From Mycobacterium numidiamassiliense (GTDB lineage: Bacteria > Actinomycetota > Actinomycetes > Mycobacteriales > Mycobacteriaceae): a DNA stretch of 64,000 bases. Shown here in pieces: positions 25,928 to 34,815 of this stretch. The translations under genes and the position numbers were made by a program. The DNA is taken from assembly GCF_900157365.1 (NCBI RefSeq), contig NZ_FUEZ01000004.1, positions 3,998,966-4,062,965 of the forward strand, in the 5' to 3' direction. The number at the start of each line of letters is the position of its first letter. Positions within the stretch are counted from its first letter, which is position 1. The notes beneath the pieces were generated by a model. It did not search any database, was not told the origin of the DNA, and saw nothing but the letters and a program-made list of their open reading frames with translations.

Positions 25928-28797
25928 GCACCGAACCCGACGGTGGATTCTTGTCCACCGCCGCCCGGTTGATCCGTTGGCTGGCGATCCCGGTCATCGT
26001 CTTCTGGGTCGTGCTGACCGCGGCGTTGAACATCGTGACGCCGCCGTTGGCCGAAGTCGCCAGCGCACATGCGGTCTCGTTGAGTGCGCACGATGCGCCG
26101 TCGCTGACAGCCATGAAGCGCGTCGGCAAGAACTTTCAGCAGTTCGATTCCGACAGCACCGCGATGGTCGTGCTGGAGGGGCGAGACAAGCTGGGCGACA
26201 ACGCACACCGGTACTACGACATGCTGATCGCCAGGCTGTCCGAAGACAAGACCCACATCGAACACGTCGAGAACTTCTGGGGCGACCCGCTGACCGCGGC
26301 CGGCTCGCAAAGCACCGACGGCAAGGCCGCGTATGTCCAGTTATATCTCGCGGGTGACCAAAGTAGTTCGCGGGCAAATGAATCCGTCGCAGCGTTGGAA
26401 CGCATCGTGCACAGCGTGCCGCCGCCGGACGGGGTCAGAGCCTACGTGACGGGCCCCGGTCCGCTCGCGGCCGATCAGGCCACCTACGGCGACCGCAGCC
26501 TGCAGAAGATCACCCTCATCACCGTCGTCGTGATCGCGATCATGCTCTTCATCGCCTACCGGTCCGTGACAACGGTTCTCTTCGTGCTGCTGACGGTGGG
26601 GGTTGAACTGCTCGCGGTGCAGGGTGTCATCGCTACCCTGGCCGACCACAACGTCATCGCCCTGTCCACCTTCGCCGTCAATGTGATGGTGGCACTGACG
26701 ATAGCCGCCGCGACGGACTACGCGATCTTCCTGATCGGTCGCTATCAGGAAGCGCGCGCGGCTGGACTGGACCGAGAAGCCGCGTACTACAGCATGTTTC
26801 ACGGGACAAGCCATGTGATCGTCGGATCGGGTCTCACCGTAGCCGGGGCGATGTACTGCCTGAGCTTCACCAGGCTTCCGGTCTTCAACACCCTCGGATC
26901 GCCCTGCTCGATCTCCATCCTCGTCGTGATCGTGGCCTCGCTTACCCTCGCGCCGGCCGTCATCGCCGTCACCAGCACATTCGGGGCATTTGACCCCAGA
27001 CAGAAGATGAACACCCGGCGCTGGCGCCGGATCGGCACGATCGTCGTCCGATGGCCGGGCCCGGTACTGGTCGGCTCGGTGCTGGTAGCGATGATCGGGC
27101 TGGCCGCGTTGCCCGCGTATGAGACCGGCTACAACGGGCGCTACTACATCCCCACCGATACCCCGTCCAACATCGGTTACCAGGCATCCGACCGGCACTT
27201 CCCGCAGGCCCGTATGGAACCGGAACTGTTGATGATCGAGGCCGATCACGACCTGCGTAACCCGACCGACATGCTGGTGCTGGACCGGGTCGCCCGCTAT
27301 GTCTTTCACACGCCCGGCATCGCGCGGGTCCAGGGCATCACTCGGCCGCTGGGATCTCCAATCGATCACGCGTCGCTGCCTTTTCAGATGAGCGCGCAAA
27401 GCGGCCTGGCGATCGAGAACCTGAAGGACCTGCGGAACCGCGTCGCCGACATGACCAGGATCACCGATCAATTGCAGCACATGATCGACATCTCCCGACA
27501 CGTCGAAGGCTTGATGGGCGAGCTCTCCGACGTGACGCGCGACGTCGCGGGCGACACGCGCCGGATGCATGCCACCGCCGACGAGATACGCGACCACCTC
27601 TCCGATTTCGATGACGTCTGGCGACCGGTGCGAAGCTACTTCTATTGGGAGCGGCACTGTTTCGACATTCCGCTGTGCTGGTCTCTGCGGTCGGTGTTCG
27701 ACGGCATGGACGGCATCGACAAGCTCAGCGACGATCTGGGGGCGCTGTCCCACGCCACCGGCCGGCTCGCCGCGGTCGTGCCCCAGATGCTGGCGCAGTT
27801 GCCGCCGCTGATCGCGGCGATGCAGACGGTGAAGGACCTTGCGCAGACGGCGGCGAGCACCTTTTCCGGGATGATCACGCAGATGGACGCCATGACGCGC
27901 AACGCGACTGTCATGGGACAAGCCTTCGACGGGGCGAAAAACGATGATTTCTTCTACCTTCCGCCCGAAGCCTTCGAGAATCCGGACTTCCAGCGGGGCC
28001 TCAACCTGTTCCTGTCCCCCGACGGCAGCTCGGCGCGGTTCATCATCACTCACAAGGGCGATCCCTCGACACCCGAAGGCATTTCGCACATCGACAGCAT
28101 CCGGCAGGCCGCCGAGGAAGCCGTGAAGGGAACACCGCTGGCGGCCGCGAACATCTACCTCACGGGCATGGCCGCGACCTTCAAGGACATGCGGGACGGC
28201 TCCCTGTACGACCTGCTGATTGCCGCGGTCGCGGCGCTGTGCCTGATCTTCATGATCATGCTGGCCATCACCAGGAGCGTGGTGGCCAGCGCTGTGATCG
28301 TCGGCACGGTCACTCTGTCGCTGGGTTCGTCGTTCGGGCTATCGGTGCTGATCTGGCAACACCTGCTGCACATGCCGCTGCACTGGCTGGTGCTGGCGAT
28401 GGCGATCATCGTGATGCTCGCCGTCGGTTCGGACTACAACCTGCTGCTGGTGGCCCGTTTCAACGAGGAGATCGGGGCGGGCCTCAAAACCGGCATGATC
28501 CGCTCGATGGGAAGTACCGGCGCGGTGGTCACGACGGCCGGCCTGGTGTTCGCGTTCACGATGGGCGCCATGGTCTCGAGCGATCTGCGCGTCGTCGGCC
28601 AGATCGGCACGACGATCATGATCGGCCTGTTGTTCGACACCCTTGTCGTCCGATCGTTCATGATGCCGGCCGCCGCGACGCTGCTGGGCCGCTGGTTCTG
28701 GTGGCCCCGTCGGGTACGCGTCCACGCCGCTACCCCGGCTGCTCGTACCTGCCCCGACGCGGGGCGCCCGGCAAAAGCGGTGACCGCCGCCCCCTGA
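25924..28797 (+). CDS. mmpL: MmpL-family RND transporter
   Basis: Inner-membrane transporter of 957 residues, probably proton-driven. It shows the two-part RND layout: one N-terminal helix, a periplasmic loop, five helices (about 195-350), a second periplasmic region with a long helical coiled segment at about 490-680, then five more helices (about 755-935). The Asp-Tyr pairs proposed to carry protons are present: ATDYAIFLIGRY near residue 265 and GSDYNLLLVARF near 835. Start GTG overlaps mmpS. The organisation is that of MmpS4/MmpL4 and MmpS5/MmpL5, which export siderophores and some drugs; the substrate here is unknown. No MmpR5-type regulator is adjacent. Confidence 0.92.
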   Translation: MSTEPDGGFLSTAARLIRWLAIPVIVFWVVLTAALNIVTPPLAEVASAHAVSLSAHDAPSLTAMKRVGKNFQQFDSDSTAMVVLEGRDKLGDNAHRYYDMLIARLSEDKTHIEHVENFWGDPLTAAGSQSTDGKAAYVQLYLAGDQSSSRANESVAALERIVHSVPPPDGVRAYVTGPGPLAADQATYGDRSLQKITLITVVVIAIMLFIAYRSVTTVLFVLLTVGVELLAVQGVIATLADHNVIALSTFAVNVMVALTIAAATDYAIFLIGRYQEARAAGLDREAAYYSMFHGTSHVIVGSGLTVAGAMYCLSFTRLPVFNTLGSPCSISILVVIVASLTLAPAVIAVTSTFGAFDPRQKMNTRRWRRIGTIVVRWPGPVLVGSVLVAMIGLAALPAYETGYNGRYYIPTDTPSNIGYQASDRHFPQARMEPELLMIEADHDLRNPTDMLVLDRVARYVFHTPGIARVQGITRPLGSPIDHASLPFQMSAQSGLAIENLKDLRNRVADMTRITDQLQHMIDISRHVEGLMGELSDVTRDVAGDTRRMHATADEIRDHLSDFDDVWRPVRSYFYWERHCFDIPLCWSLRSVFDGMDGIDKLSDDLGALSHATGRLAAVVPQMLAQLPPLIAAMQTVKDLAQTAASTFSGMITQMDAMTRNATVMGQAFDGAKNDDFFYLPPEAFENPDFQRGLNLFLSPDGSSARFIITHKGDPSTPEGISHIDSIRQAAEEAVKGTPLAAANIYLTGMAATFKDMRDGSLYDLLIAAVAALCLIFMIMLAITRSVVASAVIVGTVTLSLGSSFGLSVLIWQHLLHMPLHWLVLAMAIIVMLAVGSDYNLLLVARFNEEIGAGLKTGMIRSMGSTGAVVTTAGLVFAFTMGAMVSSDLRVVGQIGTTIMIGLLFDTLVVRSFMMPAAATLLGRWFWWPRRVRVHAATPAARTCPDAGRPAKAVTAAP

Positions 28798-28804
28798 CGG
28801 GCGG
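28787..28804 (+). terminator. Possible transcription terminator after mmpL
   Basis: CCGCCC-CCTGAC-GGGCGG forms a 6-base-pair GC hairpin that spans the mmpL stop codon. There is no following T run, which is common for mycobacterial terminators but leaves the call uncertain. Confidence 0.35.
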
Positions 28805-28896
28805 TAAGTACACTGTCTGACTGTCACCAAGAGGCCGAAGCCGCCGAAGGATTCCGACATCTGTGGCAACGGATGCCCTAGCCAACCGAGGATCAG

Positions 28897-29703
28897 ATGA
28901 GCGACGAGTCCAACAGGCCGGTCCGCCCCCTGATCGGGTTCATCACCGCAGACAACGCGCCGCAGATCACCCCCGCGTCGCCGAGCCGGACGTGGATGGC
29001 AAAGCAGTCAGAGGCGAATAAGGGTTGGCCCAGTCGGTGCTTGCCGATGCTCATCGCCAACCAGAGCGGTTGGGAGCTGCGCAACCCATCCGCGTTCACC
29101 GCGACCTGGTTCGACCAGGACGGCATGGACGTGCTGATCCAACCCGACAAGCACGACGCCGGTCAGCTGCTGCCGGTCAGTCATTTCGGCAACGGCATCC
29201 TGAGCTGGCGTCTGCCGATCCTGTTCCGCACCCCGGAGGGCTACAACCTGTTGGCCCGCGGACCGGCGAACTATCCCAAGGACGCCATCAGTCCACTAGA
29301 GGGAGTTGTCGAAACCGATTGGGCGAGTCAGAGTTTCAGCATGAATTGGAAACTCACTCGCAAATTGATGCCGGTGCGCTTCGAGGTCGACGAGCCGATC
29401 TGCTTGATCGTCCCGCAGCGTCGAGGCGAGCTGGAAGAGTTCGCCCCCGAACTCAGGCGCATCGAATCCGATGAGGATCTGCAGCGCAAGCATGAGTCCT
29501 TCCTTCGCTCGCGCAGTGTGGCCAAGCAAGCCGAGCAGGTGGCGAGGGTCGCCGCGGGTGAGCGGGTGGAGTGGCAGGGCGACTACACGCGGGGTAGACA
29601 CTTCGACGGCGAGGCCGGAGCACCGGATCACCAGACGCGCCGTCATCTTCGACCGTTTGTTCAGCTAGAGCAGGAGAAGCCGCAACACGACACGCCCCAG
29701 TAG
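28897..29703 (+). CDS. DUF6065-like protein of unknown function
   Basis: A soluble 268-residue protein with no signal peptide or membrane segment. Tryptophan-rich N-terminal half (WMAKQSEANKGWPSRCLPML, NQSGWELRNP, TATWFDQDGMD) and the segment LPILFRTPEGYNLLARGPAN near 110-130 resemble the family annotated DUF6065. A charged C-terminal third follows (ELEEFAPELRRIESDEDLQ, then Arg-rich). The ATG at 28897 follows GAGGATC. The last residues (FVQLEQEKPQ) recur as a stranded fragment 650 bases downstream, past the CBM2 gene. No function is known; it is not obviously linked to the MmpL transporter 100 bases upstream. Confidence 0.6.
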   Translation: MSDESNRPVRPLIGFITADNAPQITPASPSRTWMAKQSEANKGWPSRCLPMLIANQSGWELRNPSAFTATWFDQDGMDVLIQPDKHDAGQLLPVSHFGNGILSWRLPILFRTPEGYNLLARGPANYPKDAISPLEGVVETDWASQSFSMNWKLTRKLMPVRFEVDEPICLIVPQRRGELEEFAPELRRIESDEDLQRKHESFLRSRSVAKQAEQVARVAAGERVEWQGDYTRGRHFDGEAGAPDHQTRRHLRPFVQLEQEKPQHDTPQ

Positions 29704-29728
29704 GTCAGCCACAGGTGCGCAGTCGGCT

Positions 29729-30157
29729 CTAGGTGCAAGGAACTTGCCCGTTGAGCACACAATTCGACGGTGGTGAGTAGGAACCGGTCAGCACGCCTCT
29801 CATACCACCGGTGGCTGAACCACCGGGTGGAATGACGCGATTCCAATTCGCGGGGGTGATCACAAAATGAGTACCAGATTGCGCAAAGGTGCTATTCCAC
29901 GTGTGCGAGATACCTTCTCCCGCCGGCAAGTCGAATTCGAGCCTCCAATCGGAGAGCTGCGTCATGCTCGCGTTGGTGATGGCGAAGTTGGCGATGAAAC
30001 CGGTCTGCCACGTATGTTCCACCGACAACGTCGCCGCGGCCGCCGCCGCATGAACTACGGGGGTGATGGCGAGTCCGAGGATGGCAACGATCGATGCCGA
30101 CACGGTTACGTGAAGCGCTGTCCGCCAGTGCCTCACGTGGTAATTCAGTCCTGCCAT
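29729..30157 (-). CDS. Secreted carbohydrate-binding module family 2 protein, Rv1987-like
   Basis: A 142-residue exported protein: signal peptide at about 1-36 (ALHVTVSASIVAILGLAITP then AAAAA), followed by one CBM2 domain with its conserved tryptophans (HTWQTGFIANF, LSDWRLEF, SHTWNS, ANWNRVIPPGGS) and a C-terminal Cys pair (NCVLNGQVPC). There is no catalytic domain. It closely resembles M. tuberculosis Rv1987, once called a possible chitinase, and probably binds cellulose- or chitin-like glycans outside the cell. The ATG at 30157 matches the Rv1987 start. It lies on the opposite strand between a DUF6065-like gene and a fragment of that gene's tail, suggesting insertion or duplication here. 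Confidence 0.85.
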   Translation of the reverse strand: MAGLNYHVRHWRTALHVTVSASIVAILGLAITPVVHAAAAAATLSVEHTWQTGFIANFAITNASMTQLSDWRLEFDLPAGEGISHTWNSTFAQSGTHFVITPANWNRVIPPGGSATGGMRGVLTGSYSPPSNCVLNGQVPCT

Positions 30158-30298
30158 AACAGCCAACACTAAAGCCAAACAGCCGATATCGGCCCTCGCA
30201 TCGCGGGCACGCTGCAGTACCTTTGCTCAACCGAAACCGTGATGAAATTTACGCCTCGACACACCGATACCCACTCTTGATCTGCGCGGTCACCCAGT

Positions 30299-30337
30299 GC
30301 GCGGATTGTCGAGCTGGAGCAGGGGAAGCCGCAGTAG
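30299..30337 (+). pseudogene. Stranded fragment of a DUF6065-like gene tail
   Basis: AGCTGGAGCAGGGGAAGCCGCA at 30312-30333 matches 20 of 22 bases of 29663-29684 at the end of the DUF6065-like gene. In frame it reads RIVELEQGKPQ and then stops, against PFVQLEQEKPQ in the gene. No start or longer frame belongs to it, so it looks like a relic of a second copy. The rest of 30158-30455 shows nothing else. Confidence 0.45.
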
Positions 30338-30455
30338 GACCGCTGGGGCAGTACTAGGTCGCGGACGGACGCGCATCGGTGATCGCAAGCTCGCCGTCTG
30401 TGTCAAAGGCGGCACGCGTGGCCGCGACATGTTCTTCAACGGTCGATGCTTTGGA

Positions 30456-31274
30456 TCAGGTGATCTCCTCGACGAGGTTGTTGAATCCGGAGTAAAAGCC
30501 ATCCCGGTAATCCTGTGTCACCCTGGCCAGGTGGTGCACCCTATCGGAGTCCACACCGCGGTCAGTCAGCGCGGCGACCATCGTCGAAATCTCGATCGGC
30601 TCGTAATGCACCGGGATACCCAGCGCGTCTTGGGCTTTCGCCGCAATGGCGTACCAATCGAGTTCTTCAGCACCGAAGAGCTCATAGATCTGCCGGTCGT
30701 GCGGATCCGGGTCCTGCAGGATCGCCACAATTACCTTCGCTTGATCCTCGATGGCAATGGGAGCATGGCGGACATCACCGAGCGGCAATCGCAAGATGCC
30801 CTTGGTACCGGAGCGAATCCAGAAGTTGTTGAGCCAGTTCATGAACAAGGTAGGCCGCAGGTGCGTGATGACAAGCGGTGTGCGATCAAACAATCGCTCA
30901 ACGAGCCAGTGTTGCAGACCGATGTGGGTGGTGTTGGGCCGTACCCCAATCTGCGACATTTCGATCACCGCATGCACACGCGCGTCGCTCGCGGCCTGAG
31001 CGAAATTCACGGCGGCTTCAATGTACCCAGGGCCGGGCGGGTAGCTGAAATAGGCAGCGTGCACATCGGCTGTCGCCGCTTGAACTGACGCAAAGTTCAA
31101 CAGATCGCCCCGGACCACCTCGGCGCCCAGTTCACGTAATCTGCCTGCGCGATCATCCAGAGTTCGCACGAGTGCGCGGACGCGCAGACCTTGTTCACGG
31201 AGAAGTCGGACCGTCTGTGTACCGGTTTTTCCGGTAGCGCCGGTGACAAGAATCAAATCGTTATTGCTGGTCAC
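30456..31274 (-). CDS. NmrA/atypical SDR NAD(P)-binding protein
   Basis: A 272-residue Rossmann-fold protein with the atypical-SDR nucleotide loop LILVTGATGKTGTQTVRLL near residues 6-24 and the following RALVRTLDDRAGRLRELGAEVVRGD pattern typical of NmrA and quinone-reductase-2-like proteins. It lacks a clear YxxxK catalytic pair, so it may bind NAD(P) as a sensor or act as a quinone reductase. The GTG at 31274 follows GTGGGGG; an open frame reaching to 31427 runs back towards the thioesterase gene and is rejected. Upstream on the same strand, 37 bases away, is a PaaI-like thioesterase. Confidence 0.75.
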   Translation of the reverse strand: MTSNNDLILVTGATGKTGTQTVRLLREQGLRVRALVRTLDDRAGRLRELGAEVVRGDLLNFASVQAATADVHAAYFSYPPGPGYIEAAVNFAQAASDARVHAVIEMSQIGVRPNTTHIGLQHWLVERLFDRTPLVITHLRPTLFMNWLNNFWIRSGTKGILRLPLGDVRHAPIAIEDQAKVIVAILQDPDPHDRQIYELFGAEELDWYAIAAKAQDALGIPVHYEPIEISTMVAALTDRGVDSDRVHHLARVTQDYRDGFYSGFNNLVEEIT

Positions 31275-31311
31275 TGCATCGCCCCCACTCACGCAAGCCT
31301 GTTCAGTTGAG

Positions 31312-31728
31312 TCAAAGCACCAGTTGAGTACAGCGGAACATTGCGATCGGCCGAGTTGCGGTGCCGACAGTAACGACCGCGTCCCAAACTTGGGTCCGCC
31401 GACCAACATGCGCCGGCGTGGCCACACAGACGAGTCGATCTCCGGGCATCGCCGCCTTCACGTGGTTGGACTTGAACTCAAGGGTGACGAATCCATTTGC
31501 CCCGCCGGGAAGCGCTGCGCGACAACCGTAACCACACGCAGTGTCGGCCAGCGTCACCACGGCGCCGGCATGAACATGACTTTCGCCCGGTACCCTGTGT
31601 GACTCCGTAGCGGTCAGAGTGGCTTCGACATAGCTCGGATCGAGATGGGTTACCCGGATACCGAGCATGCCGGGCAACCCGGGCAATGGCTGATCCACCG
31701 GGTTAACCGGCGACTCGGCGGAAGGCAT
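31312..31728 (-). CDS. PaaI-family hotdog thioesterase
   Basis: A 138-residue hotdog-fold protein. The segment GESHVHAGAVVTLADTACGYGC near residues 48-68 is the PaaI active-site region (HxGAxxTLADTA), and VTLEFKSNHVKAA near 83 is the following strand. Members hydrolyse acyl- or aryl-CoA thioesters. It lies between the PEP-mutase-like gene (29 bases upstream) and the NmrA-like gene on the minus strand, so the three are probably one transcript. Substrate unknown. Confidence 0.85.
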   Translation of the reverse strand: MPSAESPVNPVDQPLPGLPGMLGIRVTHLDPSYVEATLTATESHRVPGESHVHAGAVVTLADTACGYGCRAALPGGANGFVTLEFKSNHVKAAMPGDRLVCVATPAHVGRRTQVWDAVVTVGTATRPIAMFRCTQLVL

Positions 31729-31757
31729 GCTCCTCTTTCCTTGTCATCCAGTGCAAT

Positions 31758-32513
31758 TCAGTGCAGTTTGAGAAAACCGTGTTCCAGCGATCTCAACACG
31801 TCGACGTAGGGGGCATTGCCGTAACTGATACGCGCGACACCGATTTCAGCGAGCTGCGCATTAGACGGCACCCCATCCATCACCATGACGTTGACCGGCA
31901 ACGGCGCGCCCTCGCTGATGCGTGCGATGAGAGACTTTTCCTGCAGCCCGGGGATGAAGAACCCCGAGGCACCGGCGTCGGCGTATGCCTTGGCGCGGTC
32001 AATAGCCTCGTCGGTCACCGACTCTGGATCATTCCCCTGCCCAAGGAAGAGGTCCGTGCGGGCGTTGATGAACAACGGAACGCCCCGTTGATCCGCGGCC
32101 TGCCGAATCACCGCGATGCGGCTGGCTTGCCGATCGATGGGATATAGTCGGGCCCCCTGGACAACGCGATCTTCGAAGTTGATTCCGACCACACCCGTGT
32201 CCAGCAGACGCAAGGTGTTCTCCGCCAACCGGCCGTCGTCCTCGGTATATCCGCCTTCGAAGTCAGCGCTGACAGGAACCTCGACCGAGTCGACGATCCG
32301 CCCGACGATCTGTGTGAGGAAGTCGACCGGGATGCCTTCGCCGTCCCGGTATCCCTGCGCCTCGGAGACCGACCAACTACTGGTCGCGACCGCCGGCGCC
32401 CCGGCCTTCGCCAGGGTCGTGGCACTGCCGGCGTCCCAGATGTTGTAGAGCACCAGCGGCGCTCCCTGGACGTGCAGACCCGCGAATCGTGCGGCCCTAT
32501 CCTGCTGACTCAT
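31758..32513 (-). CDS. Isocitrate lyase / PEP mutase superfamily protein, Rv1998c-like
   Basis: A 251-residue TIM-barrel C-C lyase relative: LVLYNIWDAGSATTLAKAGAPAVATSS near 20-46, VSADFEGGY near 81 (metal-binding acidic residues), GINFEDR near 110 and FINARTD near 147. The isocitrate-lyase catalytic KKCGH loop is absent, so it is a carboxyphosphonoenolpyruvate- or oxaloacetate-hydrolase-like enzyme rather than Icl. It resembles Rv1998c of M. tuberculosis. First gene of a probable three-gene transcript with thioesterase and NmrA-like genes; the adjacent AraC regulator is on the same strand. Confidence 0.82.
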   Translation of the reverse strand: MSQQDRAARFAGLHVQGAPLVLYNIWDAGSATTLAKAGAPAVATSSWSVSEAQGYRDGEGIPVDFLTQIVGRIVDSVEVPVSADFEGGYTEDDGRLAENTLRLLDTGVVGINFEDRVVQGARLYPIDRQASRIAVIRQAADQRGVPLFINARTDLFLGQGNDPESVTDEAIDRAKAYADAGASGFFIPGLQEKSLIARISEGAPLPVNVMVMDGVPSNAQLAEIGVARISYGNAPYVDVLRSLEHGFLKLH

Positions 32514-32573
32514 CGCATTCCCCTCGGGTTGGACGGTGACATTGCCATTTCTGCGGCGCGGTCAAATCGGTTG

Positions 32574-33542
32574 TCAGGCAGCATTGCTCGTTTGCAGGTC
32601 TCGCACGTCGGATGGACTATGACATGCATCGCAAACGCTACGCGACACGTACGCCCCGGCGCTGTCAAGAAGTTTGGCATCGAAGTTCTGGTGGTCAACC
32701 GTTTGGTGGCTTCGATCGGCGACGGACCTTTTGAACTCGGACGGAGTGTGCCCGAACGTCTTCTTGAACGATGCGCTGAAGTGGCTGTGGCTGTGAAAGC
32801 CCAGGTCAATCGCGAGGGCCATCAAGTCGTCGCAATGCGGCAACACGGTCAAACCGAAAGCGAGTCGCAACTGCAGGTGATAGCGATAGAGCGGGATGCC
32901 CTCGACCCGACGAAAGGCATCGGTGAGATAAACGGGTGTGACACTCACCTCTTCGGCGATTGTGGCCAGCGTCCATCGACGCCACGGATCGGCGGACAGC
33001 AACATCTTCACTTGGTCAGCCATCTTCTCTGGGTTTCGGCTGCCGGGCCGAGAGCTATGAGATGCGTTGCTCCCCAGAGCGTGTCGGATGAGATGCAGCA
33101 CCTGAGTCTCGGCTTCCAGCCGATCAATCGATTCTCGTAACAAGCGCTGGCGCAATTGCGCCGCGAGAAGTTGGGTGCGTGGGTCGATGCGCAGCAAAGA
33201 TCGATTGAGTGCGGGTCGCTCGCGCGAACAGCGGTATTCGAGCGGCGTGACTTCCAACAGCGTCGGCGCATCGACGGCGAGGGTCAAGGTCGCGTCCCCG
33301 CCGGCAACCGGGTGGCTTACCCGGTAAGCCTCATCTGCGTTGGTGATCACCATCTGATTCGCGTCCGCTACATGATCTTTGGTGCCGACTGAATGCACGT
33401 AGACGCCACGATAGGGAAAGGCGAACCGAGTTCCTGGCACGTGTTCTTCGGATGCCTTGCCTCGGCATAGGCCCGGACACTCACAGTCCCATGCGGTGAC
33501 CGTGCCCGTATGCAACACCAGCCGAGCGTCGTATTCAGGCAT
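32574..33542 (-). CDS. AraC-family transcriptional regulator
   Basis: A 322-residue regulator with an N-terminal cupin-like sensor part (about 1-110) and two helix-turn-helix motifs at about 185-275: WTLATIAEEVSVTPVYLTDAF and DDLMALAIDLGFHSHSHFSASF, closed by KKTFGHTPSEFKR. The C-terminal 45 residues are an uncommon tail. It is divergent from a GlxA-type regulator, with 89 bases between starts, and upstream of the PEP-mutase/thioesterase/NmrA group on the same strand, which it may control. Effector unknown. Confidence 0.88.
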   Translation of the reverse strand: MPEYDARLVLHTGTVTAWDCECPGLCRGKASEEHVPGTRFAFPYRGVYVHSVGTKDHVADANQMVITNADEAYRVSHPVAGGDATLTLAVDAPTLLEVTPLEYRCSRERPALNRSLLRIDPRTQLLAAQLRQRLLRESIDRLEAETQVLHLIRHALGSNASHSSRPGSRNPEKMADQVKMLLSADPWRRWTLATIAEEVSVTPVYLTDAFRRVEGIPLYRYHLQLRLAFGLTVLPHCDDLMALAIDLGFHSHSHFSASFKKTFGHTPSEFKRSVADRSHQTVDHQNFDAKLLDSAGAYVSRSVCDACHSPSDVRDLQTSNAA

Positions 33543-33631
33543 GATCCCGACTGTATGAGATGTCGGTACTGTCTGCTATGACGTATATGCAGCATTTTCT
33601 GCCATCGCAACGATGGCGGGGAAAGGGACGC

Positions 33632-34591
33632 ATGAGCGCTCGACGCGTGGTCATTGTCGGCTTTCCGAGGGTGCAGTCCTTGGACGTTTCCGGCCCTTAC
33701 GAAGTGTTCGCGGAGGCGGGCACCTACCGCATCGAGGTCGCGGCGCCGCAGCAAGGGGCCTTTAACGCCGCCTCGGGCCTCGAGTTATCAGCCGATGTTG
33801 CGCTGGCCGATGTGCGCGGCCGCATTGACACGCTCATCGTGGCCGGGGGCTACGGAGTCTTCGACGTCATCGAGGATGCGGAGTTCCTCCACGATTTGCA
33901 GCGGGCAGCCAAGAAGTCACGCCGGGTCGGCTCTATCTGCACCGGAGCTTTCGCACTGGCCGCAGCCGGCCTACTGGAAGGCCGGCGCGCAACCACCCAC
34001 TGGCGGTTCAGCGAACAGCTGCGCAGCTGTTATCCATCGGTCGACGTCGATGCGGACCCCATCTACATCCAATCGGACAATGTTTACACCTCCGCCGGCA
34101 TCACCGCGGGCATGGATCTGGCCCTGGCGTTGGTCGAAGAAGATCGTGGTCACGACCTCGCGATGACGATCGCACGCGAGTTCGTGTTGTTCATGCGCCG
34201 CCCTGGCGGCCAATCTCAATTCAGTACCGCGCTGGCCGCGCAGACGGCCGACCGCGAGCCGCTGCGCGAACTGCAAGCGTGGATTGTGGAGAATCTGAGT
34301 GCCGATCTGTCGGTCGAGATGCTGGCCGAACGTGCACATATGAGTCCGCGCCACTTCGCGCGCGTCTTCAGCCGCGAAGTAGGACAGACACCGGCCCGCT
34401 ATGTCGAACAGGTCCGCGTCGAGGCGGCCCAACGTCGACTCGAAGAGTCGACCGACTCGCTGGAGGAAATTGCGGGCCACTGCGGCTTCGGCAGCGTCAA
34501 CTCGATGCGACGCTCATTTCTGCGGATACGCGGGATCCCCCCGTCCGCATACCGCCAACGTTTCAGCCAACATCAGGAGACGCGGCGCTAA
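33632..34591 (+). CDS. GlxA-family regulator (DJ-1/PfpI domain plus AraC HTH)
   Basis: A 319-residue protein. The N-terminal class I glutamine amidotransferase-like domain (about 1-165) has a nucleophile elbow SICTGAFALAAAGLL near 110 and the following TTHW. The C-terminal AraC region (about 215-315) has two HTH motifs, LSVEMLAERAHMSPRHFARVF and DSLEEIAGHCGFGSVNSMRR. The ATG at 33632 follows AAAGGGA; an earlier in-frame ATG at 33560 is weaker. Divergent with another AraC gene; its stop overlaps the convergent DUF1272 gene by four bases. Such proteins often control amine or amide catabolism; the target here is unknown. Confidence 0.85.
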   Translation: MSARRVVIVGFPRVQSLDVSGPYEVFAEAGTYRIEVAAPQQGAFNAASGLELSADVALADVRGRIDTLIVAGGYGVFDVIEDAEFLHDLQRAAKKSRRVGSICTGAFALAAAGLLEGRRATTHWRFSEQLRSCYPSVDVDADPIYIQSDNVYTSAGITAGMDLALALVEEDRGHDLAMTIAREFVLFMRRPGGQSQFSTALAAQTADREPLRELQAWIVENLSADLSVEMLAERAHMSPRHFARVFSREVGQTPARYVEQVRVEAAQRRLEESTDSLEEIAGHCGFGSVNSMRRSFLRIRGIPPSAYRQRFSQHQETRR

Positions 34592-34815
34592 GGGGCTTCT
34601 GACTCGGCCGCGGGATACCGTTCGAGCAACTCAGCGGGCCGGATCGGCCGGACAACCAGATTGCCCCCACAGTTCGGGCAGATACTGTTCAATTCGCCTT
34701 CGGCGCATTGCGCGCAGAAGGTGCATTCGAACGTGCATATTCGGGCATCAGGTGATTCGTTCGGCAGCGGCTTTCCGCACCGTTCACAGCGAGGGCGCAG
34801 CTCGAGAACGCTCAT
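34588..34815 (-). CDS. DUF1272 family small zinc-ribbon protein
   Basis: A 75-residue protein with seven Cys arranged CERCGKPLP, ICTFECTFCAQCAEG and ICPNCGGNLV, typical of DUF1272 and consistent with binding one or two zinc ions. The ATG at 34815 gives MSVLELRPRCERC, the family start, and follows GGGAGAT; the ATG at 34830 is less likely. Convergent with the GlxA-type gene, overlapping its stop by four bases. Function unknown. Confidence 0.82.
   Translation of the reverse strand: MSVLELRPRCERCGKPLPNESPDARICTFECTFCAQCAEGELNSICPNCGGNLVVRPIRPAELLERYPAAESEAP

Noticed and set aside
26341..28089. 582-codon minus-strand open frame inside mmpL
   Set aside because: Antisense shadow of the MmpL coding phase, rich in His, Arg, Asp and Gly.
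31758..32513. Calling this gene isocitrate lyase
   Set aside because: At 251 residues and without the KKCGH catalytic loop it belongs to another branch of the superfamily.
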